A DNA stretch of 17,729 bases from assembly GCA_040901795.1 (NCBI GenBank), contig JBBDYH010000118.1, forward strand, positions 1-17,729, written 5' to 3'. Position numbers and translations under genes: made by a program. A model generated the notes under the pieces. It searched no databases, was not told the DNA's origin, and saw only the letters and a program-made list of their open reading frames with translations. Position 1 is the stretch's first letter. The number at the start of each line of letters is the position of its first letter. This stretch comes from JBBDYH01 sp040901795 (GTDB taxonomy: Bacteria; Planctomycetota; Planctomycetia; Pirellulales; JALHPA01). Shown in pieces: positions 7,538 to 15,081 of the stretch.

Positions 7538-8841
7538 GTGATTGTCTGCGCGTCGTATCCCAGCGCTTGGAACACCGTGGCGTGAATGTCGGCGGGTGTC
7601 ACCGGCCGAGTGCGCGGATAGGCCGCCTTGCTGTCCGATTCGCCGACGACCTGGCCACCGCGAATCCCGCCGCCCGCCAGCACCATCGAGTTACACTGCG
7701 GCCAGTGGTCGCGGCCGGCCGTCTTGTTGATGATCGGTGTGCGGCCGAAGTCCCCCATCCAAACTACCAGCGTACTGTCCAACAAACCGCGCTCGTCCAG
7801 ATCGTCGATGAGCGCCGCATACGCTTGCTCCATCGGCGGCACCAGCCGGTCCTTCAGCCGCTTGAAGTTATCCTCATGAGTGTCCCAGGTAATGCTCGGG
7901 CCGTTGACCGTGGTGACGAAGCGCACGCCGGCCTCGACCAGCCGCCGCGCGAGCAAATGCGACTGGCCCCACGAATGACGGCCGTACCGTTCTCGCACTT
8001 TCGCCGGCTCCTTGGAGAGATCGAACGCCCGGCCGGCGACATCAGACGTCATTAGCTTAAGCGCCTTGGCGCGGTTCACCTCGTGATCGCGGACCGCTTC
8101 CGTGGGCAGGCGCGGCCCCTCGTCGAACGCCGCCAGCAGGTTGCGCCGCTCTTGCAGTCGCTCCACGGTCATGCCTTTGACCAGACCCAGATCGGGCACG
8201 CGAAATTTCGCCGAGTTCGGGTCGCCGTTCACGACCAACGGGTCGTACCGCGGCCCCAAGCAGCCGCCGAACTGGCCGGGCGTGATGTACTTCGTGCTGT
8301 CGCAATGCGGCGCTGGTGTGATCACATACGGCGGCATCAGGCTCGCGTGCTCATCGCGCTGCGCGAGCCAGCCTACCAGCGTGCCGAAGCTCGGCAGGTC
8401 AGTGCGGCTGGGATTAATCAGCGTGTTATCGATCCGGTACGGCTTGCCGACAATCGACCAATACATGCCGGAATTGTGCGCGCCGTGCGTGTGATGTACC
8501 GTGCGGACAATCGCCAGCTTGTCGGCTCGCTCGGCCATCCGCGGCAGCAGCTCGGAGATCTGAATGCCAGGCACGTTGGTACTGATCGGCTTGAAGATCC
8601 CCCGTATGTTGTCCGGCGCCTCGGGCTTCATGTCCCACAGATCGATGTGGCTCGGCGCGCCGCAGTTGAAGATCAGAATGACCGACTTGGCGCGCTGCTG
8701 CTTCTCGTTAACGCCCCCTGCGGCGGCATGTAGCCAATTGCTCCAAAACGAGCCGACGGCGCCAAGGCCGGCGCAACCAATTTGCAACGCGGCTCGCCGC
8801 GACAGGCGGACAGACGACGCGGAATCGCCAGGCTCGTTCAT
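7471..8841 (-). CDS. Tat-exported DUF1501 (sulfatase-like fold) protein
   Basis: 456-residue DUF1501 protein, a family abundant in planctomycetes and related to the alkaline phosphatase/sulfatase superfamily; no reaction is established. The start at 8841 is chosen over an upstream in-frame ATG at 8985 because AGGAG sits eight bases before it, and it puts a twin-arginine motif (RLSRRAALQIG) at 12-22, just inside the N-terminus. The extra 48 residues of the longer frame have no signal character. Motifs: CGAPSHIDLWDMKP at 60-73, HHTHGAHNSGMYW at 116-128, WDTHEDNF at 319-326, and GDFGRTPIINKTAGRDHWP at 363-381. These Asp/His clusters are the likely metal or catalytic centre. Families of this type are often paired with DUF1549/DUF1553 cytochrome proteins, but none is present here. 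It is divergent from the large fusion gene and convergent with the surface-protein gene, sharing 67 bp antisense with it. Confidence 0.93.
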   Translation of the reverse strand: MNEPGDSASSVRLSRRAALQIGCAGLGAVGSFWSNWLHAAAGGVNEKQQRAKSVILIFNCGAPSHIDLWDMKPEAPDNIRGIFKPISTNVPGIQISELLPRMAERADKLAIVRTVHHTHGAHNSGMYWSIVGKPYRIDNTLINPSRTDLPSFGTLVGWLAQRDEHASLMPPYVITPAPHCDSTKYITPGQFGGCLGPRYDPLVVNGDPNSAKFRVPDLGLVKGMTVERLQERRNLLAAFDEGPRLPTEAVRDHEVNRAKALKLMTSDVAGRAFDLSKEPAKVRERYGRHSWGQSHLLARRLVEAGVRFVTTVNGPSITWDTHEDNFKRLKDRLVPPMEQAYAALIDDLDERGLLDSTLVVWMGDFGRTPIINKTAGRDHWPQCNSMVLAGGGIRGGQVVGESDSKAAYPRTRPVTPADIHATVFQALGYDAQTITYETADGRPMPLSEGRAIAELL

Positions 8842-8905
8842 CGGCAGATCTCCTGCGGTCGATGCGTCGGGTTGTGAACTCACGCAACCGTGGTGGGCGC
8901 TCCAT

Positions 8906-8935
8906 AGGATACCCGGGAACGCTCTGGGAGTACAA
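8906..8935 (-). promoter_or_regulatory. Possible promoter for the DUF1501 gene
   Basis: On the minus strand TTGTAC (8930-8935) and TATCCT (8906-8911) are separated by 18 bases and lie upstream of the start at 8841. The -10 matches the consensus at four of six positions and the -35 at three of six. This is a weak call made only because the intergenic region is divergent. Confidence 0.2.
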
Positions 8936-8941
8936 CTCTTT

Positions 8942-8951
8942 ACGCATGCGT
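8942..8951. promoter_or_regulatory. Perfect palindrome ACGCATGCGT between divergent genes
   Basis: A 10-bp perfect palindrome lies between the two divergent start codons and next to the presumed -35 zone of the + strand promoter. Position and symmetry fit an operator for a dimeric regulator, but no other copy was found in the window and the symmetry does not extend outward. Confidence 0.25.
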
Positions 8952-8978
8952 GCAAAGCCATCGTCCGCTCCTTATAAT
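8950..8978 (+). promoter_or_regulatory. Candidate promoter for the deacetylase-dehydrogenase-cytochrome gene
   Basis: A perfect TATAAT occurs at 8973-8978 on the + strand in otherwise GC-rich DNA. The -35 position, 17 bases upstream, reads GTGCAA (8950-8955), three of six matches, so activation by a regulator would be plausible. The predicted leader to the ATG at 9039 would be about 50 bases. Confidence 0.4.
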
Positions 8979-9038
8979 CGCCCACGAGAGAGAATCGGTA
9001 GCATTACTTGCGCCTGGCAACGTGTTGAGGGATGTTCC

Positions 9039-12000
9039 ATGGTGGGCCTTTGTGGAAGCCGATTTATGCGCCGGTTTATCTTAGTGCTGGGGATGCTGCC
9101 GATTGCCATCGCCTCCGCCGCCGATGGAAACCGCCTCGCCTATCTTGACCAGGCCGATCCTTACTACCCGTCGCGAACATTTCCCAAGCTCATCACGCCG
9201 CAGTGGGTGGGCGAGGAAGGCGTCGAGGCGGTCGTGGTCCTGGCGATCGACGACATGCGCGGCAGCGAGCGATGGGAGGCATATCTGCGACCGATTCTCG
9301 AGCGGCTCAAGCAGATCGACGGCCGCGCGCCCGTCAGCATCATGACCTGCACGATCGACCCCCAGGATCCGCACCTGCAGAAGTGGCTCAAAGAAGGACT
9401 CTCGATCGAAGTTCATACCATCGATCATCCTTGTCCGCTGCTGTCCAAAGGTGATTTCGCGGCTGCTAAGAGCACGTATGACCGCTGCGTGGATTTGATG
9501 GCCAGCATCCCGGGCAATAAGCCCGTGGCGTACCGGATGCCGTGCTGCGATTCTCGGAACACGAACAGCCCGCGCTTCTATGCCGAGATCTTTAACGGCA
9601 CGACCGAGAAGGGCAACTTCCTCGCAATTTCCACGTCGGTGTTCAATGTGTTGACGCCCAACGACCCCGACCTGCCGCGCGAGCTTGTCCTGGATAAGGA
9701 CGGCCGCGACAAATTCCGCAAATATCTGCCGTTCCCATCGTTTGTAAACACCATCGACGACTATCCCTATCCGTACGTCATCGGCGGCTTGTGCTGGGAG
9801 TTTCCCTGCGTCACGCCCAGCGACTGGTCGGCGCAAAACCTAAATAAGCCCAATAATCCGCAAACGCTCGAAGACCTAAAGGCGGCGCTCGACGCCGTGG
9901 TGATCAAACAGGGAGTTTACAACCTCGTATTCCACCCGCACGGCTGGATTCGCGCGGAGCAGATCAACGAGCTGATTGATCACGCGGTGAAAAAGCACGG
10001 CCGCAAGGTGAAGTTTTTGACGTTCCGCGAGGCGGCCGAGCGGTTGGAAAAGAATCTCTTGGCGGGCAATCCGCTGCGGAGCGCGAAGGGACAAGACAAC
10101 GGCGTGCGACTGATGGATCTCAACGGCGATGGCTATCAGGACGTGGTAATCGGGCGGGCGGCCCATCCAGATGCGCCAGGCGGCCAGAAACAGCTCACGC
10201 GCCTCTGGTCGCCGGCGGAGCGAAAATGGCGCGATAGTAAGCTCCCGGCAGCGATGGTCTTCCACGATGCCGAAGGGCATTCGCGACCGGCCGGCGCCCC
10301 GTTTGGTGTCGTTGAAGGCCATCCCACCGTGCTCGTGAATCACCGCTGGGCTCAGGCCGCATGCCAGTTTATCGACGGCTCGTGGGTTGAACACCCGCAA
10401 CTGTTGCAAGTTCTGACGAACAAAGACGATGCAGCATCGCAAACGGTTGTCGACGGCGCGGAACAGGGCGTACGGTTTCGCGATCTCGACGGCGACGGCA
10501 CGTGCGAACTAATCGCCGGCAACCCACAAGCCCGCGCGGTGTTTCGCTGGACCAAGAGCGGGCGCTGGGAGCGGGTGCCGTTTGCGCTGCCGGAGGAAAC
10601 GTCGATTGTCGACGATCTGGGCCGCGATGCTGGCCTCCGCTTCATCGATGTTGACGAAGACGGCCATCTCGACGTCCTTTTCTCCAACGACGACCGCTAT
10701 TCGCTGCACCTCTTCGAATCGATGGATAAAGGCTGGTCGCGCATCGCGGTTGTCGGCAAGCGGGACGAAGCGCCGAAGACTGGCCGCGGCATTCCACCAA
10801 TCGTGAGTGCCAGAATGAACACCGGTGCCTGGATGCACTCGCGGCACGTCTGGTGGCAAAACGAATCCACCGACCGCCTGCCCGACCTCGTCGATCGCCG
10901 CTCGTTCAACGAGCTGTTAGCCACTGTTGAGCCGCGCGCCAAGTCGCGCGACGCTTCACTGCGCTCAATCCGCGTGCGGCCCGGTTTCCAGGTCGAAGAA
11001 GTCGCCGCCGAACCGCTGGTGATGGACCCCGTCGCCTTCGCCTGGGGGTTTGATGGCCGTCTGTGGGTGGTGGAGATGGCCGACTACCCTATGGGCGAAG
11101 ACGGCCGCGGCAAGCCGGGCGGTCGGGTGCGTTGGCTGGCCGACACCAATGGCGACGGCCGCTACGGCCGCTCGCAAGTGTTTCTCGACGGCCTCGCTTC
11201 GCCCACGGGCGTCATGGCCTGGCGCAAGGGCGTGCTCATTACCAGCGCGCCGGACCTGCTCTACGCTGAAGACCGCGACGGCGACGGCCGAGCGGACCAT
11301 CGCGAGGCGCTCTACACGGGCTTTGTCGAAGGGAACCAGCAGCATCGCGTCAACGGACTGCGTTGGGGACTCGACAACTGGATTCACATCGCCAACGGTG
11401 ACAGCGGTGGCGAGATTCGCTCCCTAAAGACCGGTAAGAAAGTCAACATCAGCGGCCGCGATCTGCGTGTGCGGCCGGACACCGGGGAGATCGAGGCCGT
11501 TGCCGGCAAGTCGCAGTTCGGCCGCGAGCAAGACGACTGGGGCAACTGGTTCGGCAACAATAACTCGAACCCCTTGTATCACTTCGCCCTCGACGAGCGC
11601 TATCTGCGCCGCAACCCCCACGTGCCGACGCCATCCGGCATTGTGAACGTACCTGGCGTGTCCGGGTACGCGCCGGTTTTTCCAGCTAGCCGCACCGTAC
11701 CGCGGTTCAACGATCATCACACGGCCAATCGGATCACGTCGGCCTGCAGCACCATTCTATATCGCGATGAGCTGTTTGGACCTGAGTTCGCCGGCAACAG
11801 TTTTGTAAGCGAGCCGGTGCACAATCTCGTCCACCGCGAAGTCGTGAGCCGCCAAGGCGTGTCGTTTAACAGCCGGCGCGCCGACGACGAGCAAACCAGC
11901 GAGTTTTTCGCATCGAGCGACAACTATTGCCGCCCCACAACGATTCGCGTGGGTCCGGACGGCGCCCTGTGGATCGCCGACATGTACCGCGAGACGATCG

Positions 12001-13829
12001 AGCACCCGGAGTGGATCCCCGATTACTGGCAGAAGCGACTCGACCTGCGCGCCGGCCACGACAAGGGACGGATCTATCGCGTGCTTCCCGTCGGAGTCAA
12101 GCCGCGCGAGATACCGCGCTTTGATCAGTTAAACGCGGCGCAATTGGTGGCCCTCCTGGAATCGCCCGGGGGCGCCGTGCGCGACATGGCACAGCAGCGG
12201 TTGATCGAGCTGCACGATACGTCAATCGCAGACGAACTAGAGAACATTGCCCGCACCAGCAAACGCGCCACTGTCCGGCTGCACGCCTTGTGCACGCTTG
12301 ATGGGCTGAAGCAATTGACCGCCGAACGGGCCGAGTTGCTGGCCAGTTGTCTTGCCGACGAGCATGCTGCCGTGCGGCGGCACGCGATTCGTCTGGCCGA
12401 GCCGCTCTTGGATCGCTCACCGGAGCTGCGAACCGCTTGCCTGCGATTGCGCGCCGATTCCGACGTGCAAGTGCGTCAGCAGTTGGCCTATACGCTAGGC
12501 GAGTGCCATGATGCAGAATCGGCAAGAGCGCTGGCGGACTTGCTGATCGACAATGCCGGCGACCGTTTCATCGCCGCGGCGGCCGTCAGCTCGCTTCATG
12601 GCGACAACATCGACGCCGTATTCGACGCGGTCCGCAATCGTAGTCATCTCGCTCCGCGAGATGTTTCCTCTCGCGGAGCGAGAGGTCTACCGTCGAACAA
12701 AGAACCGCTGCCGCACGGCGCTCTCGACGCCGTGATCGCCACCGCCGTCGGCCTCGATGCAAAGCGGGGTTGGCAGCCCGTCGCAAAGCTGCTCGCTGCG
12801 GAGCAAGACGGCGGCTTTGCGGCGTGGCAGCTACGCGCCGCCGGCGCTCTCGTCACTGCCTTGGAATCGCGCAGCGAAAACATCGGCGACTTGCTTGCCG
12901 GCGGAGGCGAATCGGCCGGAGCTCTCGCTGGCTTGCTTGCTGCTGCCCCCCGCCTGGCCGGCGACAACGCCGCGCCGCTTGCAGTGCGAGTGGCCGCCAT
13001 TCGGCTGCTCGGCGTCGGCAACGATGCAGACAAGCAACTTCAGACGCTGGTTTCGCCCGACGCTCCTCTGGCCGTCCAGTCAGCCGCCATCGCCCTCGTC
13101 GGGCGTCTGCAAAGCGCAGACATCGCTGACCGGCTGTTCGCCGATTGGAATCGCTATTCACCCCAAATACGCAGCCAGATCATCGATGCGCTACTGGCTC
13201 AAGCAACGTCCTCGGCGCGGCTGCTCGATGCACTTGACCAGGGAGAGGTGCAGCCTAGCGACTTGAGCACCGCGCAGCGCGACCGCCTCATCGGCCACCG
13301 GCAGAGAAACATCCGGCAGCGCGCCGAAAAGCTGCTGGCTCACTCGATCGACCGCAATCGCGAAAGTGTGGTCGAGCGCTTCAGCAAGCTCGCAGTCAGT
13401 GCCGGAACGTCGTCCGGCGATGCAGGACGCGGCCTGGCAGTGTTTGAAAAGCGGTGCGCCACCTGTCACCGCTGGGGCGACCGCGGACAGGAGGTGGGAC
13501 CGGATCTCGCGGCGCTTACCGACCGCTTGCCGGGCACGATGCTCGTCTCGATCTTCGATCCCAACCGCGCCGTAGAAGCGAAGTACGTAAGCTACACCGC
13601 GACCACCCGGCAAGGCCTGTCTCACACGGGCGTGTTGGCTCAGGAATCCGACACCAGCATTACGCTCGCTAAGGCCGACGGCAAGCGCGAGGCCTTGCTC
13701 CGCAGCGAGATTGAAGAACTGACCAGCAGCGGCAAGTCGCTGATGCCCGAGGGCCTGGAAAGTGAACTGACCGAACAGGACGTGGCGGACCTGTTGACCT
13801 TCCTCAGCGGCTCGCCGGACGTACGCTGA
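9039..13829 (+). CDS. Secreted NodB deacetylase - FG-GAP/VCBS - PVC dehydrogenase - HEAT - cytochrome c fusion
   Basis: About 1596 residues. Start 9039 is preferred because GAGGGA lies six bases upstream; ATG 9066 (MRRFILVLGML) is an alternative with the same signal peptide, probably cleaved after AIASA near 27. Residues 60-340 resemble a polysaccharide deacetylase (NodB fold): Asp pair D71-D72, zinc motif HTxxH at 126-130, RMP at 166-168 and FHPHG at 298-302. Three FG-GAP/VCBS-like calcium-loop repeats follow near 355-372 (DLNGDGYQDV), 477-492 (DLDGDGTCEL) and 533-551 (DVDEDGHLDV). Residues 644-1019 match the PVC-type membrane-bound dehydrogenase propeller (GFQVEEVAAEP, WGFDGRLWVVEMADYP, PDGALWIADMYRETIEHPEW). 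HEAT-like helical repeats span about 1028-1437. The C-terminal heme domain has CATCH at 1473-1477 and a likely Met1569 axial ligand (SLMPEGL). Inferred role: deacetylation and oxidation of an extracellular carbohydrate with electron transfer to heme. A palindromic element is read in frame at 12641-12689. Confidence 0.88.
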   Translation: MVGLCGSRFMRRFILVLGMLPIAIASAADGNRLAYLDQADPYYPSRTFPKLITPQWVGEEGVEAVVVLAIDDMRGSERWEAYLRPILERLKQIDGRAPVSIMTCTIDPQDPHLQKWLKEGLSIEVHTIDHPCPLLSKGDFAAAKSTYDRCVDLMASIPGNKPVAYRMPCCDSRNTNSPRFYAEIFNGTTEKGNFLAISTSVFNVLTPNDPDLPRELVLDKDGRDKFRKYLPFPSFVNTIDDYPYPYVIGGLCWEFPCVTPSDWSAQNLNKPNNPQTLEDLKAALDAVVIKQGVYNLVFHPHGWIRAEQINELIDHAVKKHGRKVKFLTFREAAERLEKNLLAGNPLRSAKGQDNGVRLMDLNGDGYQDVVIGRAAHPDAPGGQKQLTRLWSPAERKWRDSKLPAAMVFHDAEGHSRPAGAPFGVVEGHPTVLVNHRWAQAACQFIDGSWVEHPQLLQVLTNKDDAASQTVVDGAEQGVRFRDLDGDGTCELIAGNPQARAVFRWTKSGRWERVPFALPEETSIVDDLGRDAGLRFIDVDEDGHLDVLFSNDDRYSLHLFESMDKGWSRIAVVGKRDEAPKTGRGIPPIVSARMNTGAWMHSRHVWWQNESTDRLPDLVDRRSFNELLATVEPRAKSRDASLRSIRVRPGFQVEEVAAEPLVMDPVAFAWGFDGRLWVVEMADYPMGEDGRGKPGGRVRWLADTNGDGRYGRSQVFLDGLASPTGVMAWRKGVLITSAPDLLYAEDRDGDGRADHREALYTGFVEGNQQHRVNGLRWGLDNWIHIANGDSGGEIRSLKTGKKVNISGRDLRVRPDTGEIEAVAGKSQFGREQDDWGNWFGNNNSNPLYHFALDERYLRRNPHVPTPSGIVNVPGVSGYAPVFPASRTVPRFNDHHTANRITSACSTILYRDELFGPEFAGNSFVSEPVHNLVHREVVSRQGVSFNSRRADDEQTSEFFASSDNYCRPTTIRVGPDGALWIADMYRETIEHPEWIPDYWQKRLDLRAGHDKGRIYRVLPVGVKPREIPRFDQLNAAQLVALLESPGGAVRDMAQQRLIELHDTSIADELENIARTSKRATVRLHALCTLDGLKQLTAERAELLASCLADEHAAVRRHAIRLAEPLLDRSPELRTACLRLRADSDVQVRQQLAYTLGECHDAESARALADLLIDNAGDRFIAAAAVSSLHGDNIDAVFDAVRNRSHLAPRDVSSRGARGLPSNKEPLPHGALDAVIATAVGLDAKRGWQPVAKLLAAEQDGGFAAWQLRAAGALVTALESRSENIGDLLAGGGESAGALAGLLAAAPRLAGDNAAPLAVRVAAIRLLGVGNDADKQLQTLVSPDAPLAVQSAAIALVGRLQSADIADRLFADWNRYSPQIRSQIIDALLAQATSSARLLDALDQGEVQPSDLSTAQRDRLIGHRQRNIRQRAEKLLAHSIDRNRESVVERFSKLAVSAGTSSGDAGRGLAVFEKRCATCHRWGDRGQEVGPDLAALTDRLPGTMLVSIFDPNRAVEAKYVSYTATTRQGLSHTGVLAQESDTSITLAKADGKREALLRSEIEELTSSGKSLMPEGLESELTEQDVADLLTFLSGSPDVR
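12641..12689. repeat. Palindromic REP-like element inside a coding region
   Basis: Two 23-base arms (12641-12663 and 12667-12689) pair at 20 of 23 positions around a TTT loop, and each arm is itself nearly self-complementary (CTCGCTCCGCGAG; CTCTCGCGGAGCGAGAG). The reading frame stays open across it, giving a peptide with RSHLAPRDVSSRGARG inside the HEAT-repeat region. A related element begins at 17687. Architecture and composition match intergenic REP-like repeats rather than the surrounding coding sequence. Confidence 0.8.
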
Positions 13830-13832
13830 TCT

Positions 13833-13857
13833 CGTTCCCAGGCTCCGCCTGGGAACG
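13833..13857. repeat. GTTCCCAGGC hairpin (REP-like)
   Basis: CGTTCCCAGGC (13833-13843) and GCCTGGGAACG (13847-13857) form a perfect 11-bp stem with a TCC loop, four bases after the stop codon of the fusion gene. It might stabilise or end the transcript, but no T-run follows. It belongs to the same family as the hairpin at 16200-16224. Confidence 0.8.
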
Positions 13858-13865
13858 GGCTGCCC

Positions 13866-13882
13866 GGCAGGCTCCGCCTGCC
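13866..13882. repeat. GGCAGGC hairpin (REP-like)
   Basis: GGCAGGC and GCCTGCC form a perfect 7-bp stem around TCC, the same loop as the hairpin just before it. It is the second unit of a palindrome cluster that ends in an assembly gap. Confidence 0.7.
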
Positions 13883-13892
13883 GATCCGTAAG

Positions 13893-13902
13893 NNNNNNNN
13901 NN
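13893..13902. other. Assembly gap (10 N)
   Basis: Ten undetermined bases lie within a cluster of palindromic repeats. Such a fixed run usually marks a scaffold join of unknown true length, so sequence, possibly whole genes, could be missing between the fusion gene and the dipeptidase gene. Frames read through it are meaningless. Confidence 0.95.
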
Positions 13903-13914
13903 GGGGACAGTGCA

Positions 13915-13935
13915 TTCCGAGGCAGAGCCTCGGAA
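13915..13935. repeat. TTCCGAGGC hairpin (REP-like) before the dipeptidase gene
   Basis: TTCCGAGGC (13915-13923) and GCCTCGGAA (13927-13935) form a perfect 9-bp stem with an AGA loop. It is followed directly by CGAGG, which seems to serve as the ribosome binding site for the next gene. Confidence 0.75.
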
Positions 13936-13936
13936 C

Positions 13937-13940
13937 GAGG
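13937..13940 (+). promoter_or_regulatory. Ribosome binding site contributed by the palindromic repeat
   Basis: GAGG lies five bases before the ATG at 13946 and belongs to the tail of the repeat unit (GGAACGAGG). It decides the start at 13946 over the longer frame from 13910, whose first 12 codons lie within the repeat itself. Confidence 0.5.
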
Positions 13941-13945
13941 TACTT

Positions 13946-15040
13946 ATGCGCTTGATGATCGACGCCCATCTCGACCTCGCCCTCAACGCGATCAACTACG
14001 ATCGCGATTTGAGGCTCCCGCTGGCTCGGATGAACGAAGCCGAAACGGCGATGGATGACGGCCCCTTTCGTGGCCGCGGGACAGTGACGCTTCCCGAGAT
14101 GCGCCGCGCCGGCATTGCGGTCTGCATCGTCACGCTCCTGGCCCGCTCCGGCCCGCGGCACGAGCGCCAGCGGCGGTATTTGCGCGCCGATCTCGACCAC
14201 GCCACGCGCGAAGGAGCGTACGCCGCCTGCCACGCGCAGTTGGCGTACTACCGGCTGATGGAGCGCCGCGGCGAGCTGCGCATGATCACGACGGCCGAAG
14301 AGCTCGACGACCACTGGCGGCGATGGATCGAGGCGTCGCCCGGCGATCGAAACTCGCTCCCCATCGGCGCAATCCTCAGCATGGAAGGCGCCGATCCGAT
14401 TCTCAGTCCGGCCGATCTTGAGTACTGGTGGAGCCTTGGCCTGCGAGCCATTGGCCCGGCGCATTACGGCTACAGCCATTACGCGGCCGGCACCGCGGTG
14501 GAGGGGCCGCTGACGCCCGACGGGGCCGCGCTTTTGTCGCACATGCAGCGGCTGGAAATGATCCTCGACGTCACGCACTTCTCGGATCAGAGCATGGTCG
14601 AAGCGCTTAATCGCTTCCAGGGCCACCTCTGGGCGAGCCATCATAATTGCCGCGCGCTGGTCCCCTGGCAGCGGCAACTCACCGACGACCAGATCGAAAA
14701 GCTCGTCGAGCGCGACGCCGTGATCGGCATCGCCTTCGATGCGATCATGCTTTTTCCCGGCTGGGTTCGCGGCGAGACGTCTCCCGAGGTACTCGACATT
14801 TCCGCCGCAGCCGATCACATTGACCACATCTGCCAGTTGGCCGGAGACGTGCGTCACGTCGGCATCGGCACGGACCTCGACGGCGCCTACGGCACGGAGC
14901 AAACGCCGCACGACCTGAAGTCCATCGCCGACGTCCACAAGCTGGAAGACATCCTCGCCAATCGCGGATATGAGAGCGAAGATATCGACGCTATCTTTTT
15001 CGGCAATTGGCTCCGCAAACTCCGCCAGGCACTGCCCTGA
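13946..15040 (+). CDS. Membrane dipeptidase (peptidase family M19)
   Basis: 364-residue zinc dipeptidase of the M19 family (renal dipeptidase type), which cleaves dipeptides and often tolerates a D-residue at the C-terminal position. Zinc ligands are recognisable: His8 and Asp10 in DAHLD, bridging Glu147 in ILSMEGAD, His211 in DVTHFSD, and His232 in ASHHNC. GIGTDLDG at 306-313 supplies the late Asp residues, and the closing motif FFGNWLR is at 351-357. There is no signal peptide, so despite the family name it is probably cytoplasmic. The start at 13946 follows GAGG; 13955 (MIDAHLD) is an alternative. It lies 41 bases upstream of the D-threonine aldolase-type gene on the same strand, and the two are likely cotranscribed. 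Its own promoter may be in or beyond the assembly gap. Confidence 0.93.
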   Translation: MRLMIDAHLDLALNAINYDRDLRLPLARMNEAETAMDDGPFRGRGTVTLPEMRRAGIAVCIVTLLARSGPRHERQRRYLRADLDHATREGAYAACHAQLAYYRLMERRGELRMITTAEELDDHWRRWIEASPGDRNSLPIGAILSMEGADPILSPADLEYWWSLGLRAIGPAHYGYSHYAAGTAVEGPLTPDGAALLSHMQRLEMILDVTHFSDQSMVEALNRFQGHLWASHHNCRALVPWQRQLTDDQIEKLVERDAVIGIAFDAIMLFPGWVRGETSPEVLDISAAADHIDHICQLAGDVRHVGIGTDLDGAYGTEQTPHDLKSIADVHKLEDILANRGYESEDIDAIFFGNWLRKLRQALP

Positions 15041-15081
15041 CGCCCGACCCGCTGGCCCCTGCCCCAGCCCCCTGAACCCTG

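Noticed and set aside
8083..8733. 216-codon plus-strand open frame opposite the DUF1501 gene
   Set aside because: It is antisense to conserved DUF1501 motifs; composition is that of a shadow frame.
8862..9038. N-terminal extension of the fusion protein from the ATG at 8862
   Set aside because: The extra 59 residues have no domain or signal character, pass through the TATAAT promoter candidate, and the ATG at 9039 has a good ribosome binding site followed by a signal peptide.
13640..14938. Long minus-strand open frame (432 codons) across the end of the fusion gene and the dipeptidase gene
   Set aside because: It runs through the ten Ns and lies antisense to two well-supported genes; the product is a low-complexity Val/Ala/Arg-rich shadow with no motif.
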